Source: an uncultured Prevotella sp.
GTDB lineage: Bacteria; Bacteroidota; Bacteroidia; Bacteroidales; Bacteroidaceae
DNA length: 45,075 nt
Reading direction: 5' to 3'
Assembly: GCA_946624005.1 (NCBI GenBank)
Contig: CAMORS010000015.1
Span: 1 to 45,075 of the forward strand
The position numbers and the translations under genes were made by a program. The stretch's first letter is position 1. The number at the start of each line of letters is the position of its first letter. Shown here piece by piece: positions 37,089 to 45,075 of the stretch. The notes below the pieces were generated by a model. It saw only the letters and a program-made list of their open reading frames with translations. It searched no databases and was not told where the DNA came from.

Positions 37089-38414
37089 TTGATAAGCGTT
37101 ATGATATCATTTGAAAGTGACTACAACAACGGTGCGCACCCACGTGTGCTGGAGCACCTGCTGGCGACGAACGACGAGCGTACGCCGGGTTACGGCTTCG
37201 ACCGCTTCAGCGAGCGTGCGAAGGAGAGGATAAGGGAAGCCTGTGAGACTCCCAAGGCTGAGATATACTTCCTGCCTGGCGGCACGCAGACCAACGCGAC
37301 GGCCATCGACGGCATGCTGCTGAGCCATGAGGCTGTCATCTGTGCCGAGACGGGGCATATTGCCGTTCATGAGGCGACGGCTGTGGAGGCGAGCGGTCAT
37401 AAGGTGATCACGCTGCCGTCGCACGACGGACGGCTGTGGGCTGCCGACCTGGAACGCTTCATGACGGTGTTTGAAGCCGACGAGAGCCGTGACCACTGTG
37501 CTCAGCCGGGTATGGTCTATATCACCTTTCCGACGGAGTATGGCACGCTCTACAGTGCGGAAGAGCTGATGGAGATAGAGCAGGTGTGCCATCGTCATGA
37601 GCTGAAGCTGTACATCGACGGGGCTCGACTGGGCTATGGGCTGTCGGGGAGTGGGGATTTGAGGAGAGAGGAGAGAGGAGAGAGGAGAGAGGATTGCGAA
37701 GCGAGGTACGAGGTACGAGGTACGAGGTACGAGAACCAAAGGTCGGCGCCTACGGGGAAAGCCAATAGTTTCGTGGAAGGCGAAGACAGTAATCTCGTAC
37801 CTCGTACCTCGCACCTCGCACCTCGAGAAAACGCTCCTCGAGAAAATGCTCCTCGGAAAATGAGTCTTCCGTTCATAGCGCGTCACTGCGATGCTTTCTA
37901 TATTGGTGGCACGAAGGTGGGTGCGCTGTGCGGTGAGGCACTGGTCTTTCCGCGTGGTGACGCACCGAAGGGTTTCTTCAGCATTGTGAAGCGGCACGGG
38001 GCGTTGATGGCGAAGGGCAGGCTGTCGGGGGTGCAGTTCGACGCGTTGTTTTCGGAGGAAAGGACGGGGGGAGCGGTCGCTGCGGAACAGGGACATACAG
38101 AACCACGGGTTGCTGCGGAACAGCGACTTACTGAACCTCTGTATTTTGCGATCTCGCGCCGTGCTGTCGAGCTGGCGCTGGAGATGAAGAAGATTTTCAG
38201 GGAGAAGGGGTACCGCCTGTTTATCGACTCCCCGACGAACCAGCAGTTTGTGGTGTTGCCCAACGATGAGATGCACCGGTTGGAGAAGGAGGTAATCTTC
38301 ACGCATTGGGAGCCATACGACGAAGGTCATACGGTGTGCCGCTTCGTGACGAGCTGGGCCACGACGGAGGATGACGTAGCGAGGCTGCGGTGTTGGGTGT
38401 TGGGTGAAGGGTGA
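37089..38414 (+). CDS. Low-specificity threonine aldolase family, with inserted elements
   Basis: A 441-residue PLP enzyme of the beta-eliminating lyase/threonine aldolase fold: FESDYNNGAHPRVLEHLL, FLPGGTQTNATAI, ETGHIAVHEA, KLYIDGARLGYGL (PLP aspartate) and DAFYIGGTKVGALCGEA (PLP lysine). It cleaves L-threonine (or allo-threonine) to glycine and acetaldehyde. Without inserts the length would be about 350, the family norm. One insert (about residues 190-257, bases 37658-37860) is a palindromic element between the aspartate and lysine motifs. A second (bases 38076-38137) is two copies of an 11-residue repeat (VAAEQGHTEPR, VAAEQRLTEPL). The last residues (CWVLGEG) come from the left arm of a 28-base inverted repeat. 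Whether the enzyme tolerates the inserts is unknown. Confidence 0.88.
   Translation: MISVMISFESDYNNGAHPRVLEHLLATNDERTPGYGFDRFSERAKERIREACETPKAEIYFLPGGTQTNATAIDGMLLSHEAVICAETGHIAVHEATAVEASGHKVITLPSHDGRLWAADLERFMTVFEADESRDHCAQPGMVYITFPTEYGTLYSAEELMEIEQVCHRHELKLYIDGARLGYGLSGSGDLRREERGERREDCEARYEVRGTRYENQRSAPTGKANSFVEGEDSNLVPRTSHLAPRENAPRENAPRKMSLPFIARHCDAFYIGGTKVGALCGEALVFPRGDAPKGFFSIVKRHGALMAKGRLSGVQFDALFSEERTGGAVAAEQGHTEPRVAAEQRLTEPLYFAISRRAVELALEMKKIFREKGYRLFIDSPTNQQFVVLPNDEMHRLEKEVIFTHWEPYDEGHTVCRFVTSWATTEDDVARLRCWVLGEG
37658..37860 (+). repeat. In-frame palindromic element inside threonine aldolase
   Basis: GAGGAGAGA words (37661-37692), then a left arm of GAGGTAC heptamers (37701-37735), a core sharing AATAGTTTCGTGGAAGGCGA with copy A, a right arm of CTCGTACCTCGCACC heptamers (37794-37827), and two CTCCTCGAGAAAA-like copies to 37860. 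Arms use 7-base units here and 8-base units in copy A, but within each copy the two arms match. The core peptide NSFVEGEDSNLVP is in the same frame as in copy A. Confidence 0.8.
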
Positions 38415-38477
38415 TGGGTGTTGGGTGATAAAGGATACCATCAACACCCATCACCCAACACCCATCACCCTTCACCC
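38402..38477. repeat. Perfect 28-base inverted repeat between convergent genes
   Basis: The 28 bases 38402-38429 (GGGTGAAGGGTGATGGGTGT and eight more) are the exact inverse of 38450-38477, around a 20-base loop. The arms consist of GGGTGNN words. The threonine aldolase stop codon (38412-38414) lies in the left arm; the convergent porZ-like gene ends at 38482. It can act as a terminator for both, though no T runs follow. Confidence 0.9.
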
Positions 38478-38481
38478 GTCA

Positions 38482-40848
38482 TCAGTTGACGACGGCTATC
38501 TTGCAGACGACGCCCTTCTTTCCTTCTGCCGTGGCGGCCATGACCATATAGACGCCCGTTGCGACGCGGTCGCCGTTGAGGTCGTTGCCATCCCAGGTGA
38601 AGATGCCACCAGAGCTGCGTCCCTGAGCTACGAGCGATCCGTTGGCCGTAACGATTTTCACGTCGGCATCGTTGGTGAGTCCGGTTACGGTGATGAGTCC
38701 TGTGAAGTCGGGGTTGACGGGATTGGGATAGGCATAGACATTGTCCTTAGAGAGTTCTTCTGCCGGTGTGACGGTATCGCTCATATAGGAGCAGAGACCG
38801 CTTCCGGAGCCGATAAACACTTCGCCTGTAGCGTTGTTGATGGCGATGCTCTCCACGTTGTTAGAGATGAGCGGGCTGTTAGAGGAGGTGAAGTGTTGCA
38901 GCTCTTTGGTATTGTCGGCATTGATGAGGTAGACGCCGTCGCCGTAGGTTCCTATCCACTTGCGGTCGGCATCGTCGATGGCGATGCACGATATCCATAG
39001 GTTTTCGAGGAGATAGTCGGCGAGGTTGGTGCCGTCGTTTCGTGGCACCTTGACCTGTATGAGCTGGCTGCCGTCGTTGTCGATCTCTTCGGCGGTGAGC
39101 ATCATGAGTCCTCCCTTTGTACCGATCCAGATGTTGCCCTCCTTATCGGGAGTGGCGCAGCTGACGAAGTCGGCCTTCACCTCACCGCCGTCCTGGTTGG
39201 TGAAGTTGTTGTAGAATTTGGCCTTCTTGGCATTCAGGTCGACGCGTATGAGCGACTTCGTCTTCCACGACTCGTTGGCTATCCAAAGGTAACCTTTGTG
39301 GAAGAAGAGATTCCTGAGGTTGTTTATCTGGTCAGTATCGAATTTCCCGACCCCTTGCACAGTGATCCACGGCACGAGATTCTCCATCTCTGGCGGTGTG
39401 ATGTTCTCCCACTCGCCGTCTTTCGACAGACGGAAGAGCGACTGCGGTGAGAAGCTGTTGGCGACGATGAGACTGCCGTCGGTGTCGAAGATGAGTCCGT
39501 CGACGACGGTCTGGCGGTATTTGGCATCTTTGTAGGCTTCCTGGAGCGGACTGTTGTTGAAGGTGTAATAGTTTTTGTACAGGCCGTCGTAGTATTCGTA
39601 GAGTCCCGTCTTCGCTCCGAAGAAGACGTGCTTGTCGTCGTTGGGGTCTATCTCGAAGCAGGTGACGTCGACATGATTGTAGAACGAACTGGGCACGATC
39701 GTGTCGAGACGGTCTTGGTAGACCTGCCAGTTGTCGTCGGCATCTTTCACCTGAACGGTTCCCGGACGGTTGTAGAATCCCTGGTTGATATGCGCTCCTC
39801 CACAGGTGTAGAGTTTGTCGTGATAGTAGCGCATGGCGAAGAAGTAGTTGTATTTCGGACCGTCGGGCATGATGTCGCGCGTGGTGACCGTCCGTTCGTA
39901 TTGTTCGTCCATGGTGAAGGCCTGCAGGGCGCCGTTTGTCTGGTTGGCCCAGAAGCAGTTGTTCGTCTTGTCGTAGGCCAGAACGCTGAGGTCGGTAGCG
40001 TTGAAGGCATCGAGGCGGTCGTTCTTCACGTCGACGTAATAGGTCTTCTTGCTGCAGAGCAGGTAGAGTCGTCCGTTGTTGAAGCGATAGGACTGCAGTC
40101 CGGAGTAGTTGTCTCCGATGCGTCGGTGAGTGAAGTTGTCGGGGTTGTATCGCAGCGTATAGGTCGATGCTGCACCGATGAGCTGCCCTTCAATCTGGAA
40201 GAGTCGTGCTGTGGCGAGAGTGTCGACGACGCTCCAGTTGGTTTTGTCGAGCAGGTTGTCGTTCATGTCGCCGCAGAGAATGGAGCCATTCTTGGTCGTA
40301 TTGGCCGTATGGTAGGATGTCGACGACGCATAGATTTTGTTACCGATAATGGCAACGTCGTTGACGTTGATGCCGAGGTTGTAGGTGTCGGCAAACTCCT
40401 CGCGCTTGACGTTGAGCTTGATGATGCCGAACTGCGTGGTAAGGTAGGCGAAGTTGCCGTCGATGGTGACGTTGTTGATGCGCTTACCCGTATTGAGGTT
40501 TTTGCTGTAATAGTCGGAGATATTGGTGACGTGATCGTCGAGCGAGAGCAGGTCGATGTTATAGTTGGAGTAGACGATGACCAGCTTCTTGGCACTCTCA
40601 CACCAGGCGATGAAGCTGATGTCGGTGTCGTTGAGCGTGTTCAGACGGTCGTAGGTTGTAATGCTGTTGTCGTTGAGGTTGTAGGCATAGAGCCCTCCGT
40701 TGGCGAGGACGAAGACTTTCGAGCCTGCCGGTTCGATGTATGTGATGCCTTGATAGCCGAGGTAGTATTTCCACTGTCCGATGGCAGTGGCATGTATGGC
40801 GATGGATGTCATCAAACTCAGGAATAATGTCAGAACGAACTTCTTCAT
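38482..40848 (-). CDS. porZ: PorZ-like type IX secretion protein
   Basis: A 788-residue exported protein (signal peptide MKKFVLTLFLSLMTSIAIHA) starting IGQWKYYLGYQGITYIEPAG. Repeats of the two-component-regulator propeller kind build two seven-bladed beta-propellers (about 25-700), for example KEGNIWIGTKGGLMML, DRKWIGTYGDGVYLI and NNATGEVFIGSGSGL. A C-terminal beta-sandwich (VYAYPNPVNPDFTGLITVTG ... GVYMVMAATAEGKKGVVCKI) resembles a sorting domain. This is the layout of Porphyromonas PorZ, a cell-surface part of the T9SS attachment complex that delivers A-LPS to the sortase. It is last in the leuS-yitT-rdgB-GT2 block. Confidence 0.85.
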   Translation of the reverse strand: MKKFVLTLFLSLMTSIAIHATAIGQWKYYLGYQGITYIEPAGSKVFVLANGGLYAYNLNDNSITTYDRLNTLNDTDISFIAWCESAKKLVIVYSNYNIDLLSLDDHVTNISDYYSKNLNTGKRINNVTIDGNFAYLTTQFGIIKLNVKREEFADTYNLGINVNDVAIIGNKIYASSTSYHTANTTKNGSILCGDMNDNLLDKTNWSVVDTLATARLFQIEGQLIGAASTYTLRYNPDNFTHRRIGDNYSGLQSYRFNNGRLYLLCSKKTYYVDVKNDRLDAFNATDLSVLAYDKTNNCFWANQTNGALQAFTMDEQYERTVTTRDIMPDGPKYNYFFAMRYYHDKLYTCGGAHINQGFYNRPGTVQVKDADDNWQVYQDRLDTIVPSSFYNHVDVTCFEIDPNDDKHVFFGAKTGLYEYYDGLYKNYYTFNNSPLQEAYKDAKYRQTVVDGLIFDTDGSLIVANSFSPQSLFRLSKDGEWENITPPEMENLVPWITVQGVGKFDTDQINNLRNLFFHKGYLWIANESWKTKSLIRVDLNAKKAKFYNNFTNQDGGEVKADFVSCATPDKEGNIWIGTKGGLMMLTAEEIDNDGSQLIQVKVPRNDGTNLADYLLENLWISCIAIDDADRKWIGTYGDGVYLINADNTKELQHFTSSNSPLISNNVESIAINNATGEVFIGSGSGLCSYMSDTVTPAEELSKDNVYAYPNPVNPDFTGLITVTGLTNDADVKIVTANGSLVAQGRSSGGIFTWDGNDLNGDRVATGVYMVMAATAEGKKGVVCKIAVVN

Positions 40849-40854
40849 AATCGT

Positions 40855-41928
40855 CTATCTGTTTTGTAGTGATGAGTAATACAATAGCTTATATATATTA
40901 AACAGGAAAATTCGCGGATTATTGTGTTGGAGGTTGTTTTTGATAGCCTTTCCGGCTATTTTATAGAAAAATTTAACGATTGGGAGCAGGTGGAGGGACT
41001 TTAAGCGGTCGTGATAAGCGAGGAGTGTGGAATAGCCTTCAAGCTGCTCACTAAACTGGAAGAGCGTGCGGAGTGCCTCTTCGTTCTTGCTGACGAAGGT
41101 GGGGTTGTCCTCGAAGTCGTCGAGGAGGATGGGGTTGTCAATATGAAGGATGGAGATGCCCGCCTCGCGGAGTGTCTTGCCGAAGAGCACGTCCTCGTAG
41201 CCGTAGTGGTGGAAATCTTCGTCGAAGGGGTAACGTAGGATGACCTGTCGCGGCACCATGAAGTTGGTTGTGCGGAACTCCTGATAGCCCTTTGCGCTTC
41301 GCTGCCCGGCTTGGTGGGCTGCCTCGCAACGCTTCTCGTAGCGGTAGCGGAGGTTGGTGTGCCAGCGTTGGGGGTCGCCTCCGATGGCGATGCCACCGAC
41401 GATGACAGGGAGGGGTTTCGAGGGTGCGGGGGTACGGGGGTGCGGGGGTGCGAGATTACCTTCTTCGCCCATTCCCGAGCAGAGCTCGCCTACCCGTAGC
41501 CTTTCCACGAGACTGTTCTCGTACCCTCGTACCCCCGTACCTTCGTACCCTCGACAAGAACCTTCGTACCCTCGAAAAGATTCCTTGCTCCTCGAATCAG
41601 CGGCTTGCAGATAGCGGGAGATGAAGTGAGGATTCTGGAGGGTGAGGTCGCCGTCGATAAAGATGAGCCAGGGATAGCGAGCCTCGCGGGCAAGGAGGTT
41701 GCGGATGGCAGAGCGTCCGATATTGGTGGTTTGCAGGAGGTACCTGACGTTGGAGAGGCGCTCGATGGTCTTGTTCTGCTCTACATATTTCCTATCGGGC
41801 GAAGAATCATCGGCCACAACGATCTCGTAGGGGATGCCTTGTGGCTCGCACTGCCTGTGCAGCTCTGTTACAAGAGCGTCGCACAGGCAGTTGTAGGTGG
41901 GTAGCAGAATGGATAAACCCTCTCTCAC
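40855..41928 (-). CDS. Glycosyltransferase family 2, with inserted element
   Basis: 357 residues, GT-A fold. SILLPTYNCLCDALVTELHR starts the nucleotide-binding part; VADDSSPDRKYVEQN and FIDGDLTLQNP are the usual acidic metal/nucleotide motifs; the C-terminal catalytic part has TTNFMVPRQVILRYPFDED and YGYEDVLFGKTLREAG. The donor and acceptor are unknown. Residues about 108-170 (bases 41419-41605) are a repeat-derived insert with RGYEGTGVRGYENSLVE and GEEGNLAPPHPRTPAP, between YLQAA and PVIVGGIAIGG. The family would run directly between these strands. It lies 14 bases after rdgB and six before porZ. Confidence 0.88.
   Translation of the reverse strand: MREGLSILLPTYNCLCDALVTELHRQCEPQGIPYEIVVADDSSPDRKYVEQNKTIERLSNVRYLLQTTNIGRSAIRNLLAREARYPWLIFIDGDLTLQNPHFISRYLQAADSRSKESFRGYEGSCRGYEGTGVRGYENSLVERLRVGELCSGMGEEGNLAPPHPRTPAPSKPLPVIVGGIAIGGDPQRWHTNLRYRYEKRCEAAHQAGQRSAKGYQEFRTTNFMVPRQVILRYPFDEDFHHYGYEDVLFGKTLREAGISILHIDNPILLDDFEDNPTFVSKNEEALRTLFQFSEQLEGYSTLLAYHDRLKSLHLLPIVKFFYKIAGKAIKNNLQHNNPRIFLFNIYKLLYYSSLQNR
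41419..41590 (-). repeat. In-frame palindromic element inside the GT2 gene
   Basis: Plus strand: arm of CGAGGGTGCGGGGGTACGGG octamers from 41419, the core (reverse of GGCGAAGAAGGTAATCTCG and of GAACAGTCTCGTGGAAAGG) split by about 40 extra bases, and an inverse arm (CTCGTACCCTCGTACCCCCG) to 41553, followed by extra TTCGTACCCTCGA units. On the coding strand it is read in the same frame as copy A. Confidence 0.85.
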
Positions 41929-41942
41929 CTTGTTTTGTTTTT

Positions 41943-42539
41943 TTACTTTTTCAGAAGGAACTCAGCCAGCTTGCTGACGGCATGGGCACGATGCGAGATG
42001 GTGTTCTTGATGTCGTTGCCCAGCTCGGCAAAAGTCTTATCGTAGCCATCGGGCTGGAAGATGGGATCGTAGCCGAAACCTTCTGCCCCACTCTTCTCAC
42101 GGGTGATGGTACCGTAGACCGTGCCCTGGAACAGACTCACCTTGGCCTCCGTTTCGCCTTGTTGTATCAGGGCGATGACCGTACGGAAGCGTGCATTGCG
42201 GTTGTCCTCGCCTTCGAGCTTGCGGAGCAGCTTGTCCATATTGGCCTGACTGTCGTGGTCGGTGCCTTCAGCGTAGCGGGCACTGTGCACACCGGGCTCG
42301 CCGTTCAATGCCTCCACCTCCAGTCCGGTATCGTCGGCAAAGCAGTCGACGTGATACTTATCGTGAACGTAGGAAGCTTTCTGCAGGGCATTGTCCTCGA
42401 GCGTGTCGAACTCCTCGGGAATGTCCTCATGGCAACCGATGTCGCTGAGCGACTTCACCTGGAACGCCTCGCCCAGGATATGGCGTATCTCGTCGAGCTT
42501 ATGGGCGTTGTTGGTGGCAAAGACTATCTGCTTCTTCAT
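41943..42539 (-). CDS. rdgB: RdgB/HAM1 non-canonical purine NTP pyrophosphatase
   Basis: A 198-residue protein with [17 protein letters not shown] at the start, [21 protein letters not shown] in the middle and [15 protein letters not shown] at the end, all standard for the XTP/dITP/ITP pyrophosphatase family. It removes deaminated purine nucleotides from the pool. It overlaps the yitT stop by four bases, so coupling is likely. Confidence 0.96.
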   Translation of the reverse strand: MKKQIVFATNNAHKLDEIRHILGEAFQVKSLSDIGCHEDIPEEFDTLEDNALQKASYVHDKYHVDCFADDTGLEVEALNGEPGVHSARYAEGTDHDSQANMDKLLRKLEGEDNRNARFRTVIALIQQGETEAKVSLFQGTVYGTITREKSGAEGFGYDPIFQPDGYDKTFAELGNDIKNTISHRAHAVSKLAEFLLKK

Positions 42540-43483
42540 TCTTCTTTCTTCTTTTTGGTGTTGATGCCTACCTTGATGTCGTCGAAGCCCTCACCGAAGA
42601 CGCCGATGACGGCACTCTGCGATACGAAGGCCTTCGGGTCGATAATCTTGATGAGGCGGAAGATGTTGGTGCTCTCGTTCTTGTGAGCCATCACGCAGAG
42701 CACCTTGCGCTCTGCCTTGCTGTACCACCCCTGTCCGTCGAGGATGGTGCAACCCAGCTGCAGCTGGTTGCCAAGAGCGTCGGCTATCTCCTCCCACTTC
42801 TGTGAGAAGATGAGGAACTGCACCGAGGAGCGCCGCTTGTTATAGGTATAGTCGAGCATGAAGTTCTCGATGTACATCGCCACAAGACCCATGACGACCA
42901 TCTGCACACGGTGGTGCATCTCGCCGAACTGCGGGAAGAGGATACACGAACCAATGACGAAGAAGTCGAGCACGATGAGCACCGAGCCAATCGACATGTT
43001 GTAATACTTGTTGACCGATGCGGCGATGATATCGCTGCCGCCCGTCGAGCCGTTGTTGGCGAAGACGAAGCCGAGGCCCATACCGGTGAGCGAGCAACCG
43101 AGCACGAGCGAGAGGAAGTCTTGCCCGTCGCCAAGCGTCTTGATCATCTCGCCGGCAGCGTCGCGCGGAACGAACTCTTTCCACATGCCCAGGAAGAGCG
43201 ACATGCCGAAGATGGCATAGATGGTCTTCATCAAGAACTTAAAGCCCAGAATCTTCAGTCCGCCGATGAGCAAGACGACGTTGATGATGACCACCGTGTA
43301 CTGCACAGGGAACTTCGTGGCATACTCCACGATGGCTGCCATACCGGCCACACCACCTGTAACGATCTCGTACGGCATCAAGAAGAACGTGAAGGCAAAG
43401 GTGTAAAGCAGTAGTCCCATGGTGATGCCCATGTAGTCCTTCACTTCGTTCTTCAACAGTTGTTTGCTGATGTTTACGTTCAT
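42536..43483 (-). CDS. YitT family membrane protein
   Basis: A 315-residue protein with about five or six hydrophobic segments in residues 15-200 (for example [20 protein letters not shown] and [18 protein letters not shown]), the motif [13 protein letters not shown] typical of the YitT N-terminal region, and a soluble C-terminal DUF2179 domain ([20 protein letters not shown]). Its transported substrate or function is not established. It lies between leuS (43-base gap) and rdgB (four-base overlap). Confidence 0.93.
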   Translation of the reverse strand: MNVNISKQLLKNEVKDYMGITMGLLLYTFAFTFFLMPYEIVTGGVAGMAAIVEYATKFPVQYTVVIINVVLLIGGLKILGFKFLMKTIYAIFGMSLFLGMWKEFVPRDAAGEMIKTLGDGQDFLSLVLGCSLTGMGLGFVFANNGSTGGSDIIAASVNKYYNMSIGSVLIVLDFFVIGSCILFPQFGEMHHRVQMVVMGLVAMYIENFMLDYTYNKRRSSVQFLIFSQKWEEIADALGNQLQLGCTILDGQGWYSKAERKVLCVMAHKNESTNIFRLIKIIDPKAFVSQSAVIGVFGEGFDDIKVGINTKKKKEE

Positions 43484-43525
43484 ATCCTTATTTTACTTTT
43501 TACTTCCTAATTCTTACTTCTTCTT

Positions 43526-45075
43526 TCACTTCACCACCACATTGACCATTCGCTTCGGCACGACGATGACCTTCATCACCTGCTTACCCTCGATATACTT
43601 GGCGGCTTTCTCGTCGGCAAGTACGGCAGCCTGGATGCTCTGGTTGTCAGCATCGGCGGGGAACGACATCTCGAAGCGTGTCTTGCCGTTGAAGGCGACA
43701 CCCAGCGTCACGCTGCTCTCCACCAGGTACTTCTCGTTCCATGTGGGCCAAGCGGTATCGCAAACACTTCCTTCGCCACCGAGCTGCTCCCACAGCTCCT
43801 CGGCGATATGCGGGGCAAACGGGGCTATCAGCACCACAAGCGTCTTCATCACTTCGCGGTTCGTACACTTCTGCGCCGTCAGTTCGTTGACACAGATCAT
43901 GAAGGCCGAGATGCTCGTGTTGTAAGAGAATTGCGGGATGTCCTGCGACACCTTCTTGATGAGCTTGTGCAACGACTTCAACTCCTCAGAAGTTGCTTCA
44001 TTTGTATTCTGCGCAGAGGCATTTGTAGCCCCCTCGGGGGCTGAAAGGGGGGCTACCGAGGTCACCAGATTCCAGAACTTGCGGAGGAAACGGTGGCAGC
44101 CGTCGATACCATTGGTGTCCCAAGGCTTCGACTGCTCTACCGGACCGAGGAACATCTCGTACAGACGCAGCGTGTCGGCACCATATTTCTCGACAATCAT
44201 GTCGGGGTTGACCACGTTGAACATCGACTTCGACATCTTCTCGATGGCCCAACCGCATTTATACTGGGTGTTGGGGGTTGGCTGCTGGGTGCTGGTGAGC
44301 ACAGAGCCGTCTTCCAGCACAAACTCAGCCTCCTCGTATTCGGGACGCCATGCACGGAAAGCCTCAACGTCAAGGATGTCGTTCTGCACGATGTTCACGT
44401 CCACGTGGATGGGAGTCACGTCGGTGTACTGCTTGCGCACTCCGTAGCTCACAAACACAGGATGGCCTTTCTGATGGCTGGCTGCATTGTCGCGATAGAC
44501 AAAGTTGGAGCGACCCTGTATCATTCCTTGGTTCACCAGCTTCTGGAAGGGTTCTTCCTTGCACGATACACCAAGGTCGAAGAGGAACTTGTTCCAGAAG
44601 CGTGAGTAGATCAGATGACCCGTGGCATGCTCCGTACCGCCCACGTAGAGGTCGACGTTCTGCCAGTATTGGTCGGCCTCCGGGCTCACGAGGGCCTCCG
44701 TATTCTTCGGATCCATATAGCGCAGATAGTAAGCACTCGAACCAGCGAAGCCCGGCATGGTGTTCAGCTCGAGGGGGAAGATGGTCTTATGGTCGATTGC
44801 AGAACAATCGACAACACAACCTTTCACGGTGTCCCAAGCCCAGCGTGTGGCATGTCCGAGGGGCGGCTGTCCGTCGGCAGTAGGCTTATACTGACTGATT
44901 TCGGGCAACTCCAGCGGCAGGCATTCGGCAGGAATCATATAGGGCATGTCGTCCTTATAGTAGACGGGGAACGGTTCGCCCCAGTAGCGCTGACGCGAGA
45001 AGATGGCGTCGCGCAGACGATAGTTCACCTTGACGCGTCCCAGCTGGTGAGAGGCAACAAACTCCTTGGTTTTCT
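43526..45075 (-). CDS. leuS: Leucyl-tRNA synthetase, 5' part missing at window edge
   Basis: The C-terminal 516 or so residues; the frame stays open to the window end ([20 protein letters not shown] precedes the first internal Met). Visible are [30 protein letters not shown] and the KMSKS loop in [17 protein letters not shown], then the anticodon-binding and C-terminal domains. Two inserts look repeat-derived: [12 protein letters not shown] just before the KMSKS region (44262-44300) and [16 protein letters not shown] (44025-44056), from a GTAGCCCCC...GGGGGCTAC palindrome. The N-terminal HIGH part lies outside the window. It heads the leuS-yitT-rdgB-GT2-porZ block. Confidence 0.95.
   Translation of the reverse strand, partial: KTKEFVASHQLGRVKVNYRLRDAIFSRQRYWGEPFPVYYKDDMPYMIPAECLPLELPEISQYKPTADGQPPLGHATRWAWDTVKGCVVDCSAIDHKTIFPLELNTMPGFAGSSAYYLRYMDPKNTEALVSPEADQYWQNVDLYVGGTEHATGHLIYSRFWNKFLFDLGVSCKEEPFQKLVNQGMIQGRSNFVYRDNAASHQKGHPVFVSYGVRKQYTDVTPIHVDVNIVQNDILDVEAFRAWRPEYEEAEFVLEDGSVLTSTQQPTPNTQYKCGWAIEKMSKSMFNVVNPDMIVEKYGADTLRLYEMFLGPVEQSKPWDTNGIDGCHRFLRKFWNLVTSVAPLSAPEGATNASAQNTNEATSEELKSLHKLIKKVSQDIPQFSYNTSISAFMICVNELTAQKCTNREVMKTLVVLIAPFAPHIAEELWEQLGGEGSVCDTAWPTWNEKYLVESSVTLGVAFNGKTRFEMSFPADADNQSIQAAVLADEKAAKYIEGKQVMKVIVVPKRMVNVVVK
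44025..44056. repeat. GTAGCCCCC palindrome inside leuS
   Basis: GTAGCCCCC (44025-44033) is the inverse of 44048-44056, with an inner GCCCCCTCGGGGGC hairpin. It is translated in frame as [11 protein letters not shown]. Confidence 0.8.

Overview
The window comes from a Bacteroidales bacterium, most likely a Prevotella-group species. The support is: promoters of the Bacteroidota type (TTTG, about 20 bases, TAnnTTTG) in front of several genes; type IX secretion features (a PorZ-like protein and several secreted proteins with a C-terminal sorting-like domain); a BspA-type leucine-rich-repeat protein; a SusB-type GH97 enzyme; and DUF4254, DUF6029 and Omp28-like proteins. No transposase, integrase, phage gene, CRISPR array or rRNA was seen.

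Layout. 1-862 is non-coding and repeat rich. 863-5623 holds recO (-), tRNA-Glu and rpsT (+), then a GH97 glycosidase and a polyprenyl synthase (-). polA (+) follows, and its last quarter is much more AT-rich than the rest. 8543-9286 is a repeat-rich gap. 9287-12375 encodes a TlpA-like thioredoxin, a DUF6029 outer-membrane protein and an Omp28-like lipoprotein. 12450-17155 carries pruA, arcA and an LRR surface protein, then an SDR enzyme. The block 18045-22302 (-) is acpP-fabF-rnc-cysS. 22603-26240 (+) has DUF4254, a family 9 glycosyltransferase, a small rubredoxin and a membrane TPR/LuxR-type regulator. 26396-36700 holds three large secreted proteins: an anchor-J/Omp28 protein, an M6 metalloprotease and a 1613-residue adhesin-like protein. 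A threonine aldolase follows, and the window closes with leuS-yitT-rdgB-GT2-porZ (-), where leuS runs off the right edge.

The most unusual content is not a gene but repeat architecture. (1) Two loci 31 kb apart carry the same composite array of about nine or ten palindromic units kept in strict 22-base register; two other loci also show 22-base-period repeats. (2) Short tandem words, often paired with their own inverted copy, sit in frame inside polA, the LRR gene, GT9, the anchor-J/Omp28 gene, the M6 protease, threonine aldolase, GT2 and leuS. One family has a shared core read in the same frame in three different genes. This resembles, in principle, the Rickettsia palindromic elements. (3) A 17-base motif with an A-rich tail occurs four times, only upstream of the three big secreted-protein genes, twice at exactly the same distance from the -7 box, next to a gene for a membrane-bound LuxR-type regulator. 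This looks like a small regulon for secreted proteins.

Protein functions are assigned from recognised motifs and family knowledge; no database search was possible.
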